NCBI GenBank assembly: GCA_012295275.1
Contig: CM022678.1
Coordinates: 19,465,556 to 19,493,055 of the forward strand
DNA from: Chrysomallon squamiferum
Taxonomy: Eukaryota; Mollusca; Gastropoda; Neomphalida; Peltospiridae
Reading direction: 5' to 3'
DNA: 27,500 nucleotides
Shown here: one piece after another, positions 1-11,030 of the stretch
Position numbering within the stretch: the stretch's first letter is position 1
Layout: each line of letters opens with the position of its first letter
Notes under the pieces: model-generated
What the model was told of the DNA's origin: nothing
Seen by the model: the letters and a program-made list of their open reading frames with translations, nothing else
Database searches by the model: none
Position numbers and translations under genes: made by a program

Positions 1-1
1 G

Positions 2-346
2 CTTGTTTTTCTCCTCTGTCAGATTCCTGGAGCCGTCCTCCTCCTGTACAGCAGCTACGTCGAACTCTCGGACTCCGAGTTCACGCTCACGACGAGAAAC
101 GATCTGAGAATCGCGGGAAACTGCACGAACCTGCTCGTGCAGATCAACGCGTCCATCAACTTCGTCCTGTATTCCGTACTGAGCACGAAGTTCAGAAAGC
201 TCTTTTGTCGAATGATGTGCAAAGTGAGAAACCAAAGTGCTGGCTCCAAAAACTCCGACTACACGGCTCTCTACGTGCCTGGGTCCGACGTAGTCTTGTC
301 GTTGAAACTTCGCCGTAAACAGTATCTCAGACACAACAGTATCTGA
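2..346 (+). CDS. C-terminal part of a class A GPCR (peptide-receptor type), 5' end outside window
   Basis: The frame is open from base 2 to a TGA at 344-346 (114 residues). Residues 1-16 look like the end of TM6: CQIP at 6-9 sits where class A receptors carry CWxP. Residues 17-35 are a short polar loop, 36-58 are TM7, and NFVLY at 53-57 is at the NPxxY position. STKFRKLF (61-68) fits amphipathic helix 8, and Cys69 and Cys73 are palmitoylation candidates. A roughly 40-residue polar, basic tail follows. The product would be a plasma-membrane receptor coupling an extracellular ligand to G proteins. The TM7/helix 8 wording resembles invertebrate FMRFamide/neuropeptide receptors; this is family knowledge and the ligand is unknown. 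The pyrimidine-rich stretch ending in CAG at 22 could be a splice acceptor, but the residues before it fit TM6, so I read it as coding. GC and CpG content are clearly higher than in the rest of the window. The class is fairly sure, the subfamily is not. Confidence 0.85.
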   Translation, partial: LVFLLCQIPGAVLLLYSSYVELSDSEFTLTTRNDLRIAGNCTNLLVQINASINFVLYSVLSTKFRKLFCRMMCKVRNQSAGSKNSDYTALYVPGSDVVLSLKLRRKQYLRHNSI

Positions 347-425
347 ATTGTCATCTCTGCACCCAGCTGTCTCTTAATCTTTCTTCTTATACTATATGGA
401 TAGGGATGTATGTGCATGATTCTGA

Positions 426-531
<106 letters not shown>

Positions 532-612
532 CGTGAAGAATCAAATGCAGAAAACTGAACATGAACAAGAACAGTAGAATCTGGCTGTAAATCAGAATGT
601 AAGTATGAAACA

Positions 613-621
613 TTATTTATT

Positions 622-702
<81 letters not shown>

Positions 703-739
703 TTCATTACTATTATTATTATTTTTTTTTTTTTTTTTT
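613..739. repeat. Compound ATTT / ATT / poly-T tract
   Basis: ATTT units (613-630) run into about 24 ATT units (to 703), then a short interrupted stretch and a run of 18 T (722-739). The apparent Leu/Phe-only open frame here is only a translation of the repeat. Confidence 0.95.
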
Positions 740-885
740 AATTGTTTTATTATCTTACTTTATTGTGGTTCCCCTCTCATACAAGTGCTCTTAACTGTGC
801 TGTAATAACATATAACTAATAACTGTTGTAAACTGCTGTAAAGAGATTTTCTATGTTGTTCATCATTATATATAGACACTACACA

Positions 886-1060
886 ATGGAGATATATATA
901 TATATATACACACACACATATACATACATATAAACACAAAAGACGTTATATCAAGAATTCATTATATTAAAGTATATACACAAGACAAGCGTTTAATCAT
1001 ATACACAAATAAACATGTATATGTATGTATATACACACACACACATACACACACATCGTC
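886..1060. repeat. TA, CA and TACA simple repeats
   Basis: Short TA and CA runs near 891-920 and interrupted TATACA/CACACA motifs near 1015-1055. They are separated by AT-rich sequence without coding signal. Confidence 0.8.
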
Positions 1061-1276
1061 AATACAATATTAAACACATATATTTCAACATATATAAATA
1101 CCTGGATCCGTACATACGTATATACATTCAGGATTTCCAACATAAAAAAAAATGCATGCACACGCATAAATAAACAAATTATATATATATATATAACAGA
1201 AATGATTTATTTTGTAACCTTTGGTAATAAAATACAGTTTTTAATGAACAAAATTATTATAATTAATATTATGTTT

Positions 1277-2148
<872 letters not shown>

Positions 2149-2225
2149 AAAAAAAAAAAAAAAAAAAAGGATAAAAAAGAAAAATATATATATATAAAGA
2201 AAACTGTATGATTTGACTTTTCTAT

Positions 2226-2304
<79 letters not shown>
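2149..2304. repeat. Poly-A (2149-2168) and (AAT)n (2227-2304)
   Basis: A run of 20 A is followed, after an AT-rich spacer, by about 26 AAT units. Confidence 0.95.
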
Positions 2305-2306
<2 letters not shown>

Positions 2307-2591
2307 TAAATAAATAAAAATAATAATAAAACTAAAATATAAGATAATTTAACTATGTTCAAAGACAAATCCAAGAATCGTTACCAACGAATATAGAAGA
2401 ATCAAAGAAACAAATATATAAATTTACATGTCATTTATTTTTTCAGAAGCAACACTATTCTTTATCTTGGTTAAAAATATCTTCCTGAAACTGATCTGCG
2501 AAGACCCAGAACTAATATTTCTAAAACCGTATGCAAATGAGAACACGTGTCTACAATGATCTAAATATTTGGAAATATGTATATTATGATA

Positions 2592-2770
2592 TATTAATTC
2601 GATTTCTATAACGAGAAAACAAATGACTGAATTTTATGCAAAATGCAAATGGTCAGAATTAAGACAAGCCAACAAAGCTGACTGGTGCTGTTTAAGAGAA
2701 AACAAACGAGTGAAGCGGAAATATTTACATGTACAAATCAATATAAACTTAGACTCCGAAAAATCAACAA
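2592..2770 (+). repeat. Diverged anonymous repeat family, copy 1
   Basis: Shares with the copies near 3240 and 4744 the order of motifs AATTAGATTTC, AAAACAAATGAATGA, TTTTATACAAA and ACAACAAAGCTGA, with many substitutions. Its second half (GAGTGAAG followed by ACATGTACAAAT) matches copy 2 best. The open frames here on both strands do not match any protein family I know and are not conserved between copies. Confidence 0.6.
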
Positions 2771-3239
2771 ATAACTTTATTGTGATCTTTATTCCAGTGA
2801 CTCTGCAAATTCCACCTTCGCAGGTCATGTCTGAAAAAAACTACGTTAACATTAAAAATAAATAAATAAATAAATAAAATCCTTACTCATTTGGCCTATA
2901 CCAGTATAAAATTGTGAAGTAATTCAAAGGAAGACATTTTTAATAAAACTTGCATTAACACGATATTTGATGATGCGATCGCTTAGATTGAGACAACAAA
3001 ACAACAGCTGAATTACAGACATATTATTATGCTTTAGAATCAGTCGGTAACTATTCAGGTAGAAACAATAACCTTCGAAAACGAAGAAAAAACAAAGCGT
3101 TAGCACTGAATGAAGTGAACTCTTAGAAAGAAAAACAGCATTTTAATTCCAATGGATGGAAATATCTGACGACAGTGATATAAAGATTTGTATTCTATAT
3201 TCTACGATAACCAACTTTCAAAACATAAACGGAAAAAAA
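2771..3239. other. AT-rich sequence between repeat copies
   Basis: A short AAAT run near 2853-2878, otherwise anonymous A-rich sequence. Nothing else recognised. Confidence 0.6.
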
Positions 3240-3420
3240 CAAATCAGTAAAGTTTTATACAAAACGCAAGTGATGAGAATAAAAGCTATCTGTCGAAGAT
3301 ATGAGTGAAGTGAAATTTCGTGCATGTACAAATACACATATCTAGACAATAATATAAGTAAAAGTAATATACAGAAAATACATATTTGGGAAAACTGCTG
3401 CAAGATATCATTCATACACA
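3240..3420 (+). repeat. Diverged anonymous repeat family, copy 2
   Basis: Begins ACAAATCAGTAAAGTTTTA, the position of ACAAATGAATGAATTTTTA in copy 5. It then follows copy 1 through GAGTGAAGTGAAATTT and CATGTACAAATACA, and ends near AGTAAAAGTAATATACA, a motif shared with the ends of other copies. Confidence 0.55.
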
Positions 3421-3794
3421 TCTATATCAGTAACTCTTCACATACATTTACAGTTCTCAAATAAAAAATGTACAGAAAGTAGATACGTGAAAATTGGAAA
3501 GAAAGAAAAACTTACATGATATCGCTCTGTTATCACTACTCATTTTCATTCTGTCTCTTAATACGAGAGTTGTTTCGGAGATTCTTTACGTATTTCAATA
3601 AAAACAATAACAATAACAGATTAAAAACAGTTTAAAAAATCAAAAAAATGAAAATAAATTGCAAACCTCAGTGATTCTAGTTAGTATAAAACCATTTATG
3701 TATCATAATAAAGGCAACTAAGACAAAACGAAAAATAAATTAAAATAGCCGTACATACATACAAGATGCAAATAAATTTACAGAAAAAACTTAC
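3421..3794. other. AT-rich sequence between repeat copies
   Basis: Anonymous A-rich sequence. TTTTCATTCTGTCTCTTAAT near 3542 is loosely similar to a segment near 10393 and may be a remnant of the same family. No gene seen. Confidence 0.5.
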
Positions 3795-4155
3795 AGTTGA
3801 AGGTAATTACTTATAAATGCATACCACTTCATAACACTCACTGTCTATCTAGCAAAACTGAAATACCACTTCATAACACTCACTGTCTATCTAGCAAAAC
3901 TGAAATGGTCTGGATAAGAAAAAGAGGTCATTGCTTCTTAACGCTACAGATTAGATGTCATGGAGACAAACCATCCTAGATGATCAAAATGAATGAGTAC
4001 AAAGAGCTTTTTACATTTAGAAATCCAGAGAACTATAAAACAATGCAACTAAAAGTAATATTCACAGGAAAACTGTATTTACAGAACTGAACCCAATGAA
4101 AGGATTATGGGAAGACATTTGTACGTATGTCTTCACTTGAAATCATTCATATATT
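3795..4155 (+). repeat. Diverged anonymous repeat family, copy 3
   Basis: Carries AAATGGTCTGGATA, a CTACAGATTAGATGTCATG block, then TTTACATTTAGAAATCCA, CTATAAAACAATGCAAC and AAAAGTAATATTCACAG. It ends in a GTCTTCACTTGAAATCATTC block also seen near 11284. It is one of the fullest copies. A perfect 42-bp duplication lies inside its left part. Confidence 0.7.
3821..3904. repeat. Perfect tandem duplication of a 42-bp unit
   Basis: Bases 3821-3862 are repeated without mismatch at 3863-3904, beginning ATACCACTTCATAAC. The exact identity in a heavily diverged neighbourhood points to a recent local duplication. Confidence 0.97.
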
Positions 4156-4188
4156 TCCACCTTTATCTCTTTGGAATTAGTGTTATAA

Positions 4189-4247
4189 TATTTATTTATT
4201 TATTTATTTTTTATTTATTTATTTATTAAAATTTATTTTTATTATTA

Positions 4248-4301
<54 letters not shown>
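4189..4301. repeat. ATTT and (ATT)n tract
   Basis: ATTT units to about 4228, then about 20 ATT units to 4301. Confidence 0.95.
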
Positions 4302-4302
<1 letters not shown>

Positions 4303-4569
4303 TTTTGCTCTATATTCTATTTTCTTTCCAGATAAAATTAAGACAAACAAATAAACAGAAAAAAATAATAATAATAAAGAATTAACACATAAACAATTTA
4401 ATGTTAATAAGCCAGTTTCACAGTTAATGACTGATTTAGACATTTACTTATTTGCTGACATAAATATAGACCAGGAACTAAACTAACAACTAGGACAGCG
4501 ACAAAGAGCAAAACATGTGTGTTTAGTATACTTGTAAGTATTAATAATATTTATTTAAAGTTCAACCTT
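4302..4569. other. AT-rich non-coding DNA
   Basis: Anonymous AT-rich sequence between repeat copies; no gene, RNA or transposon signal recognised. Confidence 0.6.
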
Positions 4570-4735
4570 TACAGATTTGACAGAAATGAAAGTTTTACTA
4601 CTACTTTCAAATGGTCTGATCAACACAGACACAAACATCTGAATTCATTCTGTTCATTTATATGATCAAGTCAGCATTTTAACATTAAGAAATCTACAGA
4701 TCAATAAAACAACATAACTAAAAGTTATATATTTG
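4570..4735 (+). repeat. Diverged anonymous repeat family, copy 4
   Basis: Shows TTTCAAATGGTCTGATCAAC, then ACATTAAGAAATCTACAG, ATCAATAAAACAACATAAC and TAAAAGTTATATA, in the same order and spacing as copies 3 and 5. The middle block is shorter. Confidence 0.65.
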
Positions 4736-4743
4736 AATTCATA

Positions 4744-4960
4744 CTGCTAATTAGTTTCATATTACAGAAAAACAAATGAATGAATTTTTATACAAAGTTC
4801 AAATGGTCTGGATATGAAGTAGACAACAAAGCTGAAATTGGCACCACAGATTAGAAAGGCTATGAAACAGGTATAGAAAGAGGTGAGCAGTTTTACATTC
4901 AGAAATCCACAGATGTAAAAAAGCAATATACTTAAAAGTAATATACATTAGTGTAATGTA
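4744..4960 (+). repeat. Diverged anonymous repeat family, copy 5
   Basis: Among the clearest copies: CTAATTAG, AACAAATGAATGAAT, ATACAAAGTTCAAATGGTCT, ACAACAAAGCTGAAATTGG, CACCACAGATTAGAAAGG, ACATTCAGAAATCCACAGAT and TTAAAAGTAATATACAT, in order. Confidence 0.7.
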
Positions 4961-5020
4961 TTTATATAAGTCAACAATTATCAAAAATAAAATAAAATTA
5001 AATTAAATTAAATAAATTTT

Positions 5021-5063
<43 letters not shown>

Positions 5064-6194
5064 AAGAAAGTAGTAAATATATGCGACTTGACATTCTTCC
5101 TAAACTTTAACATTAACAACTTTTACATCTGTTTACTAATGTATTCAGTACAATATTTTACTATGCGTTCAGCTACCGACTGCATCAGTTTTAAGAAAAA
5201 TAAGCAAATAAATATGTGTTGAAGCATCAGGAACATAATTCTAATTGTATATTCTAATGATAATGTTGTGACAAATGTTTTACTACTCAGAAACTGTGGA
5301 AGACATGGTTAGAAAAATGCTGATGCTATTAACTTACAAAGATAAGGAGAACACTGTTATATGCTAGAAATTATTTTCTTATTAGAATTTAATTTGTTTG
5401 TTTTGTGTTTTTCTTGAGGGGGTGCAAGGAAAAGTTTGTTTTTGTCTGATATATATATATATATATATAGGAAGGAAACTAAACTAAACATAACAAGAAG
5501 TAATTGGTATTTAGGTCTTCACTTGGTATCTTTCAATGTACAACAACAGAGGAGAAGACCATGACTTGCAAGACATTATTTAAGTGTTTAACTTATTTCT
5601 TTGCTTGACTGTTGTTGTTTTGTTTATTAGCTTTTATCTTCTTTTATTTTAATTTACAGGAATGAACTTCAGGAAACGATTCCATATTTTCTCATTTTTA
5701 ATGTTAGATCTTGTATTTGACAAAAAATTGATCATAACAGTTTATTGTAAATTATAACGTAAAAGTGTCTGTAAGTGATTTTAAAGAAAAAGTAAGCTCG
5801 ATAAAAAAAAAAAAAAAAAAAAGAACATGTATAAAGCAATTAATTTACAGTTTAAAGTTTTCACTGACACCTTGTATTGTAAAGGTTTATTGGGTCATCA
5901 TAATAGTTCATATTAATTTGACTCATTTTCACAACCTTCATGTATAACATAAATAGAAATAATCATTCACATAAGAAAACTGTGACTTGCAGTATACATT
6001 GCTTACATTATGAAGTCTACATTTCATTCTATCTTGCACAAAGAGAGTTCCAACAGGGATACTTTACATGTTTCAGCAGAGAAATATCATCTGTATCCAA
6101 CATTAAATCAATTATAGAAGAGAAAATATACAATAAACCGAGACAAAGTCAGTGTGCTAGTAAGACATTTAGTAATCACACAATACCAATGACC

Positions 6195-6195
<1 letters not shown>
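4961..6195. other. AT-rich non-coding DNA with poly-A and TA runs
   Basis: Contains a 30-base A run (5028-5057), a TA run (5449-5469) and a 20-base A run near 5803-5822. The remainder is anonymous. Pyrimidine-plus-CAG sequences such as the one ending near 5659 look like splice acceptors but lead into no recognisable exon. The segment 5940-6190 is less repetitive but unassigned. Confidence 0.6.
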
Positions 6196-6285
<90 letters not shown>

Positions 6286-6349
6286 TAATAGTAATAATAA
6301 TAATAATAATAATAAAATAATAGTAATAATAATAATAATAATAATAATA
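6196..6349. repeat. Interrupted (AAT)n tract
   Basis: About 150 bases of AAT units broken by single AAAAT or AGT variants. The Leu/Ile/Tyr-only frame on the other strand is a translation of it. Confidence 0.97.
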
Positions 6350-6467
6350 GAAGGAGAAAAAAATGTATATATTTCACATATTATGGTTAATACAGAACCA
6401 TGAAAGTGCAGTAACAGAGGTAACTAAGAGATAATGAAAATACATTAAAATGGGTACAAAATATTTC

Positions 6468-6518
<51 letters not shown>

Positions 6519-6984
6519 CAAAAGTAAGTACATAGAAAATTAAAGTAAAATTATAATAGTAAAAGTAAATTATATCTGTGCATGTAGTCTAGAAGATTAA
6601 ATCTATTTACACGTGGAAAACAGACTATAATAAAAATAAAAATAATTGTATGTTATTAATACAAAGTACCTGATGTTTATAGGAATATGATACTTAAATA
6701 TCTTTTTATACTTTAACTGAGTATATTAAAATCTAAAATTCAAGAACATAATGATGGTTATAATATTAAAAACAGTTGTTTTAAACTGGGTATAGGAACA
6801 TTGCAAATTCGCGAACATGATGTTGCTTGAAAAATTAAGTAGTTTTATGCTTCACAGACAAAATGTCAAACAAAAATATTAATAAAATGTATGATATACG
6901 ATAAAGAATTTATGATAAAAAACAGTATGGTTTGAAACAAGACAGGAATTGTCCATGTGTCAAAACTGCAAATATGTATATATA
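6350..6984. other. AT-rich non-coding DNA with (ATT)n
   Basis: An ATT run lies at 6470-6518. Otherwise anonymous AT-rich sequence up to the MITE that follows. Confidence 0.6.
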
Positions 6985-7186
6985 CAGGGCGTCCACAAAG
7001 TCTGGGTACATAAGGGATTAACACAATACTTTTAAAATAAAATAGTTTTAATGTTTTCAATATGATTTCCATCACTTTCAATGCATAATTCTTTAGACAG
7101 AGCCATCATTCGATCTGGTAAGAAGAATAATATAAATAAATAACATAGTAAAATTCCCCATATACCCAGACTTTGTGGACACCCTG
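6985..7186 (-). mobile_element. Short mariner/Tc1-type element (MITE), 202 bp, with transposase tail
   Basis: The left end reads CAGGGCGTCCACAAAGTCTG. The right end, read on the other strand, begins CAGGGTGTCCACAAAGTCTG: one mismatch in 20 bases, followed by a GGTA match. A TA dinucleotide lies just outside the left end; the right flank reads CA, a possible mutated copy of the TA target duplication. Mariner/Tc1 elements insert at TA and this end sequence is of their style. The interior is too short for a transposase but retains its C-terminal codons on the minus strand, so it is an internally deleted, non-autonomous copy. Confidence 0.88.
7032..7123 (-). pseudogene. C-terminal remnant of a mariner/Tc1-type transposase
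   Basis: Read on the minus strand, about 29 codons end at a TAA at 7032-7034. They spell a peptide starting FLPDRMMALSKELC and ending with DGNHIENI and KTILF. An ESDGNHIEN-like end is a familiar C-terminal pattern of DDE transposases of this type. The stop lies some 47 bases inside the terminal inverted repeat, as expected for a transposase 3' end. The catalytic DDE domain is absent, so it is not functional. Confidence 0.75.
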
Positions 7187-7701
7187 CATAGTTCTTTTTT
7201 ATTTATTTATTTATTTATTATTTATTTATTTTTAACAGATGAAGAAAACTGGGATCTAGTGTACATTATCTAAAACGTATTAAAATTTCATAATTCTTAA
7301 AAATTAAATTTCAAAGAAAAAATAATAATAATAATATCAGAAAGCTAATGTATTTCTACAATCTATTGATAATTTTTATAACAACTTTTGTTTGTTACAG
7401 AATAATAAGACGGTGTTTGGAAAAATAGTGGTGCTATTAGCTAATATAGAACAAAATGCTGTTGATGATGAAGTTTCAGTGTTCAAGTTGTTTGTGTGTA
7501 TTTTCTTTCATTTTCGTTTTTTTTTTATTTATTTATTTATTTATTTATTTATTATTTACAGGAAGAACTCTTAAGAAAAAATACGGAAAAGCTTCGTATT
7601 TATTTCTTCGCTTGATATTGTTGATATGCATTATCCTTACATTGTCAGGGGAACTCTTTTATTACATTAAGTTATTCCCCCCCACACACACACACACAAA
7701 A

Positions 7702-7756
<55 letters not shown>

Positions 7757-7932
7757 CCAGAGAGAAAATTATGTAATTCACAAAAAGTTGTTGGGTTTTT
7801 TTTCTAGTTAATGTGTCAAATAAAATAGTAAATATCCTGAAGTATAGTAAATAGACAAAATCTTCATAATAGATATCTGTCTGCTAAGGGAATTTTTGTT
7901 TATATTTTTGTATTTATTTATTTATCTATTTA

Positions 7933-7970
<38 letters not shown>

Positions 7971-8039
7971 CATCATCATCTCAACATCATCATCATCACA
8001 TACAGAGCTTTACATACATAAGCCCAGAAATTAAAACTC
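7187..8039. other. AT-rich non-coding DNA with ATTT, AAAT and ATT/CAT tracts
   Basis: ATTT units near 7198-7232 and 7527-7556, CA (about 7683-7698) joined to AAAT (7698-7756), and ATT passing into CAT (about 7934-7997). Small open frames at 7392-7704 run into these repeats and are not supported as genes. Confidence 0.7.
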
Positions 8040-8935
8040 AAAATAAATAAATAAAAATATAAATGCACATTGTGTTCTTTATGAGTGAAAATTCTTAATG
8101 TGTTTTGGTTTTGAAACCTTTTGAGATAGTAAGAAAACGTAATGGAATGGAAACAACAAATGATACTACATAAGTTTCAGTTCTCATCATAGATTTTGCT
8201 TTGAAGTAACAGAGGAATTTTCTGTCAAAATCATAAACTAATATATGAATGATTCCTAAAAAACACAAAATGAATTAAATTACTGTATGTGTATATATAT
8301 ATATATATGTATCTATAGTTGCTATAATAAATAATCAAAGTAAAATTGAATGTGAAAAACTAGAATATTGTTAATTTTAAAATATGAGAACTAAACAATA
8401 AATAAATAAAAATGAATAAAAGACAAAGTTAAGACCACAGTTTTATACAATGTTAAATATGCCGCAAAAGAAAATTGTGACACCCTATCGATCTGCTGAT
8501 TGAATGTGTAACACAAGAAACTTACTGAGTGAAGTTTTTACAAAGTTGAAATGTTCTGCCATTAATATAATAAATGCATATCAGTTATATTTACTAATTA
8601 GATTTCTTAAGGGAGAAACCATTTATACAAAGCTGAAATATGCTGATAAATCTAGTTATAACCTGTGTAAGTTGTACCACTTAATTAAGTTTCTAAAACA
8701 AAAGCAAATGAGTGAAAGTGTGTACAAAGTTGAAATGATCTGCATAAACTGGCAGAAGTGCAGATTTCATGTCATGAACACATTCTGTCAGACTACTTTT
8801 ACATTCAGAAGTGTACAGAACAATATACGTAAAAGTAACATTCTCCACTGAAATGATTTATGCAACTTATGGGGAAGAAAATGAAGAAGAATGAGAAAAG
8901 ATTTGTCAGTTGATATCACCATAACCATTATTTTT
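8040..8935 (+). repeat. Older large tandem repeat, left unit
   Basis: Matches 9611-10310 in the same order. Shared landmarks include a GAAAACGTAATGGAATGGAAAC-like block near 8130 (versus 9697), a GTCTGCTGATTAAATATGTA-like block near 8490 (versus 9972), and GAAGTTTTTACAAAGTTGAA (versus 10010). Identity is perhaps 65-70% by eye with many indels. The TA run at 8293-8308 is internal. A 115-residue open frame at 8504-8851 lies inside, but the matching frame is broken in the right unit, so I do not call it a gene. Confidence 0.65.
8500..8935 (+). repeat. Diverged anonymous repeat family, copy 6 (two half-units)
   Basis: Two successive half-units, near 8500-8690 and 8691-8930, each with ACAAAGTTGAAATG-type and AATTAGATTTCT or AATTAAGTTTCT motifs. 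The second continues through GTGCAGATTTCATGTCATGA, TTTACATTCAGAAG, ACGTAAAAGTAACATTC and CACTGAAATGA, like copies 3, 5 and 8. Confidence 0.65.
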
Positions 8936-9419
8936 TTACAGGCATTCCATGAATTTAAGTTGAAATGTAATTAAACAGAGTTAGAACATGTTCATGGTAA
9001 AAAAAAATAAAAAAATATTAAGAACTTACATTTAAGATTAAAAAACACTATTAAAAATTTTGATTTTATCATATTATCATTATGATTATTATTATAATTA
9101 TAATCATACTCATCAGTATCTGTTGCCTTGTGTATACATTATGAGTCAAATAACATTTGTTTAAGGCTGATAAATAGTTTTGATGAAAATTACCTCTTTA
9201 AGTTCAAAGTACAAAAATATCGATATTACGATCAAATGTTTTATTATTTGAAAAAGAAGACAAGTCTGCTCTTTTTTTTTTTTTTTTGTTTTGTTTTTTA
9301 AATTAAAAAAAAAAAAAAAAAAAAACACAAGAATAATAACATTATTATTTCACTGTATTGTATGCACATGAACACATGTGATAAAAAGAATCTAAAGACT
9401 TTTGAATCTATATTCTATG
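8936..9419. other. AT-rich non-coding DNA with facing poly-T and poly-A
   Basis: Anonymous sequence. A T run (9272-9287) is followed within about 17 bases by an A run (9305-9325), which could fold back. No gene signal. Confidence 0.6.
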
Positions 9420-9605
9420 CAAAGTTTCTTCAAAGGAAAAAGAATTCATAACTGAATTCAATCGAGCAATCAATAAATAAATAAATATAATTATAAAAAG
9501 TTTGTTGAATGGGATTTTATACAAGCAAAAATGGTCTATGTAAGAAGTAACTACAGATGAAATGTTCTTCACTGAAGAGAACCAGATATCATGTATATAT
9601 AGATA
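9420..9605 (+). repeat. Diverged anonymous repeat family, copy 7 (weak)
   Basis: TTTTATACAAGCAAAAATGG, TCTATGTAAGAAGTAACTAC and CCAGATATCATGTATATA correspond to the central blocks of copies 5 and 8. The downstream block is missing or too diverged. Confidence 0.45.
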
Positions 9606-9610
9606 TATAG

Positions 9611-10310
9611 ATTAATAAAAATGTAAATCAACATTGTGATTTAATGATAATAAAGCCTCAGTACATCTGGAGAATGAAAGGTTTTCAGATACTAAGAAAA
9701 CATAATTGAATGGAAACTACAAATCACACATTTGAATATTAGCGGTTTTGAATTCAGACAGGCACTTTGAAAGTGATATATCAATGACGTGATTCTTAAA
9801 ATAACACACAACTAAATAAAGTATTACCTGTTTATACATTATCTTAAATGTTTTAAATATTTTTCTTAAATAAATAAAGAAGAAACAAATAGAAGAGAAA
9901 GCTAAGATACAGCTTTGTACACTATTTAGATTGTGACAAACAGGAAATATTCACAGTGTTTTGGAAAATGGGTCTGCTGATTAAATATGTAAAACAAGAA
10001 ACCAGTGGAGTGATGTTTCACATAGAGTTGAAGTGTTCTGAACACATCTTCATCAAATCTCAATTCAGTGTACTAATTACATTTGTAAAACGAGAAAACA
10101 AATACATGACAGAAGTTTGCTAGAAAACTGAGATGGACTGGATAATAACTAGCTGATAGAGCTGATATAATGCTACAGATTTCATGTCAGAAAACAATGC
10201 AAGAAAGAATTTGGTAAACATACAAGAGAAGTGAGAATTTTTTTTTCATTTAGAAATCTACATATGTATAATAATAATATATACGTCATAACACATCAGT
10301 GAAATAGAAT
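9611..10310 (+). repeat. Older large tandem repeat, right unit (contains copy 8)
   Basis: Right partner of 8040-8935. The last part (10070-10310) is a full copy of the anonymous family: TACTAATTACATTTGTAAAA, CGAGAAAACAAATACATGAC, GAGATGGACTGGATAATAAC, GCTACAGATTTCATGTCAGA, AAAACAATGCAAGAAAG, TCATTTAGAAATCTACAT and ACATCAGTGAAATAG. Confidence 0.65.
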
Positions 10311-11030
10311 AATAGAATAAATAAGAATCAGAGACAAATCAAAAAACACTCACGAGATACTAGTTAATTTACAAACAAACTATCAGATCATAGGGTGCAT
10401 TCTGTTTTCTTTATAAGAGACTTTTGTGTAACAAGAAGTTACAGGAGAAATTTATAAAGAAAATATAATACATTAAATGACATTAATTTTCAATGAAATA
10501 ACATGTTTTATTGTGTACACACTTATTATTATAACAAAGAAAAGTAAAATTATAATAATAAAAATAAATTTACTTACACATTAAAAATAAAAATGTAAAT
10601 AAAATATAAGTTAATTTATAGAAAGTCCATCAGATCTATGAAGATAAGATAATGAAATATTTCTTATATATTTATAATGAACATATAAGAATCTATAATA
10701 CAATAATATAATGATCATCAGAAGATTAAGCATTTTTATATATCTACTGAAGCTGAGGAGAAGATATATATAGAAACATCAAAAACTTTTACTTTGAAAT
10801 AAGAAAATAATTTTGTACATGTCACAATGAAAATAAATCATATTTCAAAGATGTGGCATAAAAAAAAAAAATTAAAAAAAAAAAAAAATCCATTTCAAAT
10901 CATTATTTAAAATGTATTAAAGGTAGACCATTCTTAATGTAAAAAAAGGAAACAAAAGAAATTAATTAAACTGCAAAAATGAGTAAATTAACAAATTTCA
11001 GTTGTATCTATTTGCTAGATAAGTAACATT
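10311..11030. other. AT-rich non-coding DNA
   Basis: Anonymous A-rich sequence with short poly-A stretches near 10861-10890. No gene, RNA or transposon recognised. Confidence 0.6.

Noticed and set aside
605-805. Leu/Phe-rich open frame resembling a membrane segment
   Set aside because: It is the translation of ATT and poly-T repeats; the sequence itself is simple repeat on both strands.
3797-3979. 60-codon open frame containing a repeated PLHNTHCLSSKTEI peptide
   Set aside because: The peptide repeat only reflects the 42-bp DNA duplication inside an anonymous repeat, and 42 is divisible by three by chance.
5640-5665. Possible splice acceptor (pyrimidine stretch ending in ACAG), with similar ones near 7400 and 7560
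   Set aside because: Pyrimidine-plus-AG is common in this AT-rich DNA, and no recognisable exon or donor follows.
7684-7998. Short direct repeats resembling a CRISPR or satellite array
   Set aside because: They are CA, AAAT and ATT/CAT microsatellites without unique spacers.
8504-8851. 115-codon open frame of normal composition
   Set aside because: It spans two half-copies of the anonymous repeat, and the matching stretch near 9990-10300 has stops and shifts in frame. No domain is recognisable.
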